The position numbers were made by a program, and so were the translations under genes. From contig OX442316.1 in the NCBI GenBank assembly GCA_949358305.1, forward strand, positions 9,918,001 to 9,982,000: a DNA stretch of 64,000 nt, written 5' to 3'. A model generated the notes under the pieces. The model saw only the letters and a program-made list of their open reading frames with translations, was not told the origin of the DNA and searched no databases. Origin of the DNA: Strigamia acuminata (Eukaryota > Arthropoda > Chilopoda > Geophilomorpha > Linotaeniidae). Positions 57,345 through 64,000 of the stretch are shown one piece after another. Position 1 is the first letter of the stretch; every line of letters starts with the position of its first letter.

Positions 57345-59079
57345 CTAAGGTGCTTTTTCAATTTTCTCAGCAAAGAGAACACGAGCAAAAGGAATGCTAA
57401 AGAATTGCTTAATGCATCTTTGATGAGGTATGTCGCATTTTGTCGATTCTGGACAACAGTGTTGTTTATCTGTACAGCAGACAGCATGTGGATATGGGCA
57501 GCAGCCATAACTTCCATCGGGCAATTCGCAGCACGTCGTGTTATCTGGACACTTGAAATGACCTCCGGGACAAACGATCGATCGTTCTGCGCAATAAATC
57601 ACATTTAAATAAATTTTTAAAACCAAAAAATGTATTTTAACCTTTTATTTTTTCTCCAACTAGAACTCGCGCCACGTCGAAACTAAAATCATCTTTTACA
57701 CAAAGCAGCTTAGCCAAATCGCATTTGAATCCGTTCGGACAACAGTGGGCCTTGTCGCTGCAACAAGTCGCTTTGGGATAAGGACAACAACCATAACCCG
57801 ACTCAAGTTTGCAACACGTTGTTTGATCTGGACATTTGGTTGTACGATCCGGACACACGACTACAATTTTCAAAACAAAATAAATGCACCTTTATTCTCG
57901 TTTTCAACTAAAAATTATCACTTACCGTCTTCAGCTTTTGTTTTCGACAACACAACTTGATTCTCAGATTCGACGCAGCGCATGTGAACAAGATCGCACT
58001 TCATTCCATTAGGACAACAATGTTGTCCATCGCTACAACAAGTTGCCTTTGCGAGAGGACAACATGCGTACGAACCACTCTTTGGTATTTTACAACACGT
58101 GTCATTGTCTTTGCATTTCATTTGACCGCCTGGACAAGTCTGGTCTTCCAATTCTGTAACAAAAATAGATTTTCTTTAAATTGTTTTATCATTAAAAAAT
58201 AAAAATCTTCTCACTTGGAGCAATGTTGGACCATGGGAATGAATAATCGAGAGTTATTTCGTCAGCTGCTACTTCGGTAATTAAAACCGAATTTGTTAAA
58301 TCTTCTTTTTCAACACAAGTGCCACTAGTTGTACCACAGTTCATATGTTGCGGGCAGCAGTGTAATCCGTCGGAACAGCAAACGGCATTTTCGTGCGGAC
58401 ATCCTGGGCAACCTTCGTTTTGCGATTTGGAGCCGTCGTAACGATTGTAGATTAGATACATTAATTTATCGAATTCTTTATGAACTGGTGTGAGTGCCTC
58501 CATTGACGAATGCGATTTAATTGCCTTCCTTTCGGATAATATTTCAGGAATGCAACGTTGTCGTTTTAAATCGCAAACCGATCGTTCCGGGCAACAATGA
58601 GCGCGATCGGTGCAACAGACAGCATGAGGAAGAAGGCAGCAACCGTAGTTGCGATCATCAACCTGACAGCATGTTTGAGCTATTAAAAATAAACCACGGA
58701 TGAAATTAACAATCATAAAAGTACCAAGGGAAAGAATTAATAAATCTTTTTTTCTTTTCCATTTTTAGAATCATATTTTACTGTCTCGAGTTTATTTCTC
58801 TAAATTGTGTTTCCGAATTCAAACCTGGATTTCATTTACTTCAAAGCTTGAATCTTTATCTTTAATTTTTTTTTAATTTTAATTTTTAACTTACGTGTGT
58901 CCTCTATAAATAAATCAAAGCAATAAAATCATTAAAGATAATTTATGAACAATGATTATTTTACCATCCTTGCATACGCTTCCATCGGGGCAAACTAAAC
59001 CGCCTTTCTCCCCGTTACATGGTCCGTGAGATACAGCAATTACACTCAGAATAAAGACGAAGAAACTGACTGCGGCCAT
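57345..59079 (-). CDS. Progranulin-like precursor
   Basis: Secreted, cysteine-rich precursor of granulin peptides; progranulin is a lysosomal/growth-factor protein in animals. Exon 1 (58965-59079) encodes the signal MAAVSFFVFILSVIAVSHG and the start of the first module. A candidate 9-nt microexon lies at 58895-58903. Then 58208-58685: QTCCQVDDRNYGCCLLPHAV..., the rest of module 1, a linker of about 50 residues and a short module lacking its first third (GCPHENAVCCSDGLHCCP). Three full modules follow, about one per exon: 57925-58154, 57643-57860 and 57345-57587, each with C-x5-6-C-x5-CC-x8-CC-x6-CC-x5-CC-x4-C-style spacing (for example YGCCPYPKATCCSDKAHCCP). Stop at 57345-57347. This is fewer modules than the seven and a half of human progranulin. 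Linkers share FSxxxARVLxxEKI, suggesting module duplication. Confidence 0.88.
58895..58903 (-). other. Candidate 9-nt microexon of the granulin gene
   Basis: AGGACACAC is flanked by an upstream AG (TTTATTTATAG) and a downstream GTAAGT-like donor (GTAAGTTAAA). Included, it reads CKD-EDTP-QTCC; skipped, CKD-AQTCC; both are in frame. It falls between the third and fourth cysteines of module 1. Confidence 0.55.
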
Positions 59080-59985
59080 TCTTTACGGTTTTGAAACCTT
59101 AAAAATAAAAAGGAAGTAAAAAAACATGAGTATTCATTAGATACCGATACTGAAAGAATCAACCGATCTCAAAAAATCCGATTTTAAACAATTTAAAACA
59201 ACGTTAAGCATAATTATCATTACAAAAAGTGGAGGCTGATCTGTTATCGTAATGAAATGATATCGGTATCTTATCTTATCAAAAAATATCGAAACCAAAG
59301 ACATCTGTGGATTTGGCATCAGAGCAAAGAAATCGGTTAATTCCAATCATTAAAAACTATAGCTTACCTTTTCAATAGAAAACAAATTTAGAACATATAC
59401 GGCGCAAATAAAACTTTTCGTGACTGTTAATAATTGGAAAGCAAAGCTGCTCAGATATAGTAGATAATCTGGCCCGAGTCATAAAAGAGGTGCAAAACTA
59501 AAACTAAAACCGCTAAACATGACCATGTGATGTTGCCAGTGTGAAGGGGAAATCCGTTGTCACGTGACTCGGGGCTCGTGATTGTGACCTAATGGCCGCT
59601 TGCTTCCGCTGTTGTAGAAAAAACCACAGACAAAACTTTCAGTACCTCAGCATCGAATTTCATAAATGAACTATGATTTTTAATGGTTGAAAAATATAAA
59701 ATTTACTTATGATTATGCTTGAGTGAATTTCGTTACAAATCCGTGAGAATGTGTGCAACTAGCTTTAATCGTGATCGATTTAATGAAAAGAAAGTGTCTC
59801 GACTTTGTTGACATTTCACTAATTATTTTTAGATGTTCAGATAATAGTAATCACGTAAAATCAGTTTTCCAAAGAATTTAGTTGTCAAAATAGTTTACAA
59901 CGCAAACAGGGAAGGAAAACTTTAGAAATACTAAACCAAATCAATTTCAAATGTACATAAATTACAGTTCAAATATTTCAGAATT
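59080..59985. other. Intergenic region between granulin and SUMO-protease genes
   Basis: Contains the granulin upstream region with the E-box and the 3' flank of the protease gene. No further gene seen. Confidence 0.5.
59559..59568. promoter_or_regulatory. GTCACGTGAC palindrome upstream of the granulin gene
   Basis: This is the exact CLEAR-type E-box bound by MiT/TFE (TFEB/Mitf) factors, which drive lysosomal genes including progranulin in vertebrates. It lies about 480 bp upstream of the start codon. Function here is inferred from family knowledge. Confidence 0.5.
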
Positions 59986-62900
59986 TTACAAAAGTTGTGC
60001 TGTTAATATTTCATAAACCATCCGTCTTCGAAAGTATGGCATGTGATGCTATAAAAAAAAACAATTATACATTAAAATAAAATTTATTTTTGATTAATTC
60101 AATAATAAATAAATACCTGTTTGAATGTAATCTTTGCATTTCTAGTAATATATTCTGCATATTTACATGCAAACATACCACAATCACTGCTGTTCATTTG
60201 TTGTGGGGCCTTCTAATTTTGGATTACACAAAACAAAATATAAACAACACAAATATTTTATATTTATTTAAAATTTTTTAAATACGAACCGTGACATTCT
60301 TCATTATCCAATCATCCATACTTAACGTTTGCTTTTTCTTATCCAAACTTTCCTCTTTCAAGTAAGTAGACAGAGCATTTAAACATTCATTATTCTTTCC
60401 CCGCATAGAATCATAATATTTGATCATTTTCTTCCTGAAATCAACTACCTGTAAACAAATAACAAAATATTTCCGTCATCAGCAACTCTTCGAATGACCC
60501 AAAACAACAAAACTTACAGCTAAACACCAATGCACTCCCAAATGTACCGGAACAAGCATAATGTCGTAAGAAAATATGTCTGTTCTCCTAGTCCAACGTT
60601 TTAAGGCCGCATGTCCACCAGTAATTAATTTGGGATAGAAAAAAGTGTTGCAAGCATATACTGACGGCATATTGTCCAATTTCCCTCTTTCCATCAATAG
60701 ATTCATATAAAAATTAATTATCTAAAAAATGGCCAAATTTAATACAACGTCAAGTAATCATTCACGGCACAACTCACTGCATCATTGAGCCAATTAAGAT
60801 CTTGCAGTGTCTCCATATCTCGCCTATGGATTGGAATTTGAAATTTATCAACAAGTATTTCGTTGGGAGGTTTAGGACGCAATGCACCGTCGATTTTCTT
60901 CTCCATTTCCGGTGAAAGTTCTATTCAAACGAGTAAATAAATTTGTAATTTGCTATTAACCAACGTTTGCGAGCTTTAAACCTGGCATTGGTTCTATTTT
61001 TTCGTCATCAAGTAGATCTTTGTCATCTTTAATGGTGTAAATTTCTTCTAGAACTTCCGATTGCTTTTCCGCGATTGAGAGCTGGTCTTTGATGTTCTTT
61101 TCTAGGTCACGAAATTCTTTATCCCACGGAGGCGTGAGGACGTCGATTCGCTTTTTAGCTTCAGCGATCTGACGTTTTTTCTCTTGCTCGTGAGTTTTAC
61201 GCTTTGTATTCCTGTACCAATCAATTGTCGGAAAGTAAGAGAGTAGTGTCGGAAACAAACTGCAATCAACAGAACAATACAATTTTCTTTTTCATTTACC
61301 ATGATTCCAGCCAATTTTTATCAGTATAAGGGCAGTTCAACTCTTCACTTTTCAATCTGGAACATTTTTATCGGTTAAAAAAATTTCTATTTCTACTCGG
61401 GTGAGCCTGAAAAACAACACGAATAATTTTTAACTTTATTCTTACTTCCATTTCGGAACTTCGTTCACAGTCTTCTTCGATTTACGTGAAGCAACTGGAA
61501 ATAATCGAATTTAAGCAAATTTTAAAAAATAAACAAATAAATAAATTACCTGGAACCGTTCTATTTGAAGGTGTGAATGGTTTATCCAGTTTGATTGACT
61601 TTTCCACGAACGACGCCTCATTAATGGGAGAGTGCACCCCGTTGGCAACACTTAGGTTCCATTTCGACGGTTGTTTTGTTTTGCTGGAACCTGATTTAAG
61701 AAGACGTTGAATCTGCTGCTCCTTATCAGCATTATTTAATTTTTCTCTAGTAACTGAATTTTTGTGATATGATGAACCTAAATTTGTTAAGCTAATAAAA
61801 TAGATGTTAGTTGACAAATATTAATTTTAAATGAAATAAATAAAAAACAATTTAATTATATACTTATGATTAACGTTATGTCGTAATGATAATGAATCAT
61901 TCCCATAGATCGGAGTGAATGGCTGTGGGTACCTATTTAGTAATTGCCTATATTTTTCCTTCTCTTGTATTTGGGCACACTAAATTTTTGCAAACTTAAT
62001 TAGATGTTTGTCGAGATAGAAAACTTCTATATTTACTGTGCAAACTGTTAATCTCGAGGCAAAATTGTTTCGAGTTTCACTAGAAGACATATTCGAATGA
62101 AACTCGCATTCGTGGCCACATTTACGATCATATGAATGTACATGATGAGAACCATTCCTAAATCAGAAGAAAAAAATTACCACATGAAATTTCCAACTGG
62201 GGAAGAACAAAATTCAATTGCACAAATGTCATACATAAACCGGTGCTTCGAAATCGAACGTTGTGGCGTCATTTTCTCGAAATTCGTTGATTGTGAGTCA
62301 GAAAACGATGTTTTTTGCGAGCACTTATTTTCATCGTTCTCATCATCTACACCCAAAGCGAATATTAATAAAACTAAAGCAACATTTTGTTACATTTCAC
62401 ATTTCTGACCTTGTCGCGCCTCAGAACGCGTACCCGTTAAACTTTCGGAAGAGCTAAGCAACTGATTTCTCCCGGTTGTTCTTGGTTTCGGTCGAGCAAA
62501 CAGTCGATCAGTGCTCTAAAAATTTTGAATAAGTGTTAAATGTTAATAATTCATTAGAGAACGCTAAGTTCGGTCAACAATACCTCTCTGTTGAAGACGT
62601 CATGTGCTGGATTCTCTTTAGAATAAATGAAACACTGAGAAAATCGTTGAGGTGGTTTAATCCAAGTTGCCATATCGTCCAAGTCTACGAAGCAATAAAA
62701 TTAAAACCATTTATTTTGTCTTTTAACATAGAAATAGACAAAATAATTACATTCTACGTCGTTTAGTTTTTGTCTTTTTACGGCTTTTATCTGTTCGTAA
62801 TCAGCTTCCTCGTCGGTTGTATTGTCATCGTAGAATGCAGAAAGATCTCTGAAACAATTTCAAGGTTATTAATACCGCATGTGTTTTGAATTCTATTTGA

Positions 62901-63029
62901 AAATATTTAAAACTTTTTTGCGCCTAAAAAAGTAATTCACCTGGCATCCTGATGAGGCCGCTTCCTCGACTGTGCTTCAGAATTAAATCCCAAAAAATTT
63001 TTAAATACTTTAAAGATTGACGTAAACAT
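59986..63029 (-). CDS. SUMO-specific protease, Ulp1/SENP1 type
   Basis: Cysteine protease (clan CE, C48) that matures SUMO and removes it from targets, usually at the nucleus or nuclear pore. It begins [20 protein letters not shown] at 63029. The N-terminal half is low-complexity and basic, across several small exons (62942-63029, 62752-62848, 62584-62684, 62408-62515, 61865-61985, 61550-61795, 61450-61495). A charged coiled-coil-like region lies at 60981-61215. The catalytic domain spans about 59986-60918: [53 protein letters not shown] (His), LAVVDFRKK (Asp), [18 protein letters not shown] (Gln and Cys) and C-terminal [20 protein letters not shown]. The His-Asp-Cys triad is complete. Exon limits in the N-terminal part, especially around 62040-62160, are uncertain. 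Confidence 0.85.
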
Positions 63030-63406
63030 TAGGCAAAACGGAAAAATCCAAAAAGTAACAACCAATGTGGCAAATGAATAAACTTTCAATCCATTTCAAG
63101 CTGCCAGATAACTTCGATCACTGACAAGTCGAAAAAATGGCAGATAAAATAGAAAAATAAACTCAGCGAACTAAACACAAATACATTGTTATGACGTCAT
63201 GAAAACTGCATCTACTAGCAATTTTAAAACGAGTGCTGACGTCAGAAACCATGGTCACAGTTCTATGTTTAGCACACAATGTGCTGGGTAAACGGAAAAG
63301 GAGAGTCAACGGAAATCGCTGTTGATTTCGTTTATAAAAAAACTTTTATTTCTAAAATTATAGGCACGATACAATAAAATTTTGGGCAGTATTAATTTTA
63401 CGATTA
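63030..63406. other. Spacer between the protease gene and the right-edge gene
   Basis: Upstream region of the protease gene and 3' flank of the next one. No gene seen. It contains ATGACGTCAT at about 63191-63200, a CRE palindrome within 180 bp of the protease start. Confidence 0.5.
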
Positions 63407-64000
63407 TTAATATCGTAAATTAAACAACTTCACATCCCGCTCCGGTTTTAGAGCTTCCAGTTTCCTACAAGTAAGTGGCTATAAAATTGTGATTGAATTT
63501 GATATCACATTACTTAATCATTGTTTTATGTTGTTCCAGGGTCAATTCAAACACGTCTTTCTCTTTCATAAGCCTCATTGTTTGGGCATTTGAAGTTTTC
63601 GCCAGATATTGATGAGTCTTAATAACCAGTAACTTTTCTTGGCTTTTCCAGTCATAGAACTTTTTTTTTTTGTAAAATCCATATAAATAAAATCATTTAA
63701 AAAAAAAACCATGCAATTTACTTGTTGATAATAATTAATTGTTTCCCGTTTTTCCTTGTCTTGTAACAAATGTTTGCATTGCCTTTGAAATCCTGTAATG
63801 CTTGAAGCTCTGTTTGTAATTATTCTTGAAATTGAATAAATGAATTCCTGCTCCAATGCAAGTGGTTCCATTCCTTCAATTGTTAATTCATCTAAAATTT
63901 CAGTCCAGACTTCCCCTCCCTAAAACATTTTTCAAATAACCACATTAATATTTTACCCATCCATCTACAAATTACTTTTAAATCAAAATATCCTTCAATT
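63407..64000 (-). CDS. 3' part of an unrecognised gene (continues past 64000)
   Basis: Three exons can be followed. About 63730-63920 encodes VWTEILDELTIEGMEPLALE and continues to KRETINYYQQ. About 63491-63660 encodes FYDWKSQEKLLVIKTHQYLA, then MRLMKEKDVFELTLEQHKTM. The last, 63407-63465, encodes KLEALKPERDVKLFNLRY and stops at 63407-63409. The peptide is charged and strongly helical by eye, with no cysteines, signal or membrane segment visible. I do not recognise the family. Splice sites fit GT/AG, although the acceptor near 63660 follows an unusual A-rich tract. Confidence 0.6.

Noticed and set aside
1-64000. tRNA or rRNA genes
   Set aside because: No cloverleaf or rRNA-like conserved segment was recognised on either strand by eye.

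Overview
The window looks like nuclear DNA of an arthropod: AT-rich, intron-dense, and almost every recognisable gene is on the minus strand. Four complete tandem paralogues of a Dscam-type immunoglobulin receptor, with only the Ig7 exon multiplied, fit what is known of Dscam expansions in centipedes (Strigamia maritima) and chelicerates. The species assignment is inference.

Layout. 1-4.0 kb: a possible 3'-terminal exon on the plus strand, a broken Cys-loop receptor fragment, a decayed copia-like patch and a 155-bp hAT-type MITE. 4.4-48.3 kb: four Dscam-like genes head to tail, called here D (4401-13384), C (14090-29190), B (29896-38612) and A (39351-48323), all transcribed leftward. Each encodes a signal peptide, Ig1-6, an Ig7 array of four exons, Ig8-9, four FNIII, Ig10, two FNIII, one membrane helix and a short cytoplasmic tail ending in AHM. 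Gene C carries a 4.3-kb satellite-filled composite insertion in an FNIII intron and a 2.1-kb TA-flanked foldback element inside its second Ig9 coding exon, so its full-length product is probably lost.

48.7-63.0 kb: an SLC17-type MFS transporter, two tandem GMC oxidoreductases (the second with duplicated signal-peptide first exons), a progranulin-like gene with a 9-nt microexon and a GTCACGTGAC site upstream, and a SUMO-specific (Ulp1/SENP) protease. 63.4-64.0 kb: the 3' end of an unrecognised gene that continues off the right edge.

The most interesting structure is the Ig7 array. In all four paralogues there are four Ig7 exons, each exactly 288 nt and phase 1-1, arranged as two close pairs. 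The first pair is separated by only 27 nt, and this spacer is a perfect 9-bp inverted repeat holding both the 5' splice site of exon 7a and the region next to the 3' splice site of exon 7b. The second pair is separated by 42-43 nt. Ordinary introns I measured exactly in these genes are 49 nt or longer. This layout predicts steric, and possibly hairpin-assisted, mutually exclusive splicing within each pair, so each gene could offer several interchangeable Ig7 domains. A CACGTGAC/TGACGTCA pair at fixed spacing just inside intron 1 of all four genes suggests shared regulation.

Splice sites were assigned by eye from GT/AG, reading frame and paralogue comparison. Coordinates stated for the Ig7 arrays, first exons, stops and transposon ends were counted base by base; other exon limits are approximate.
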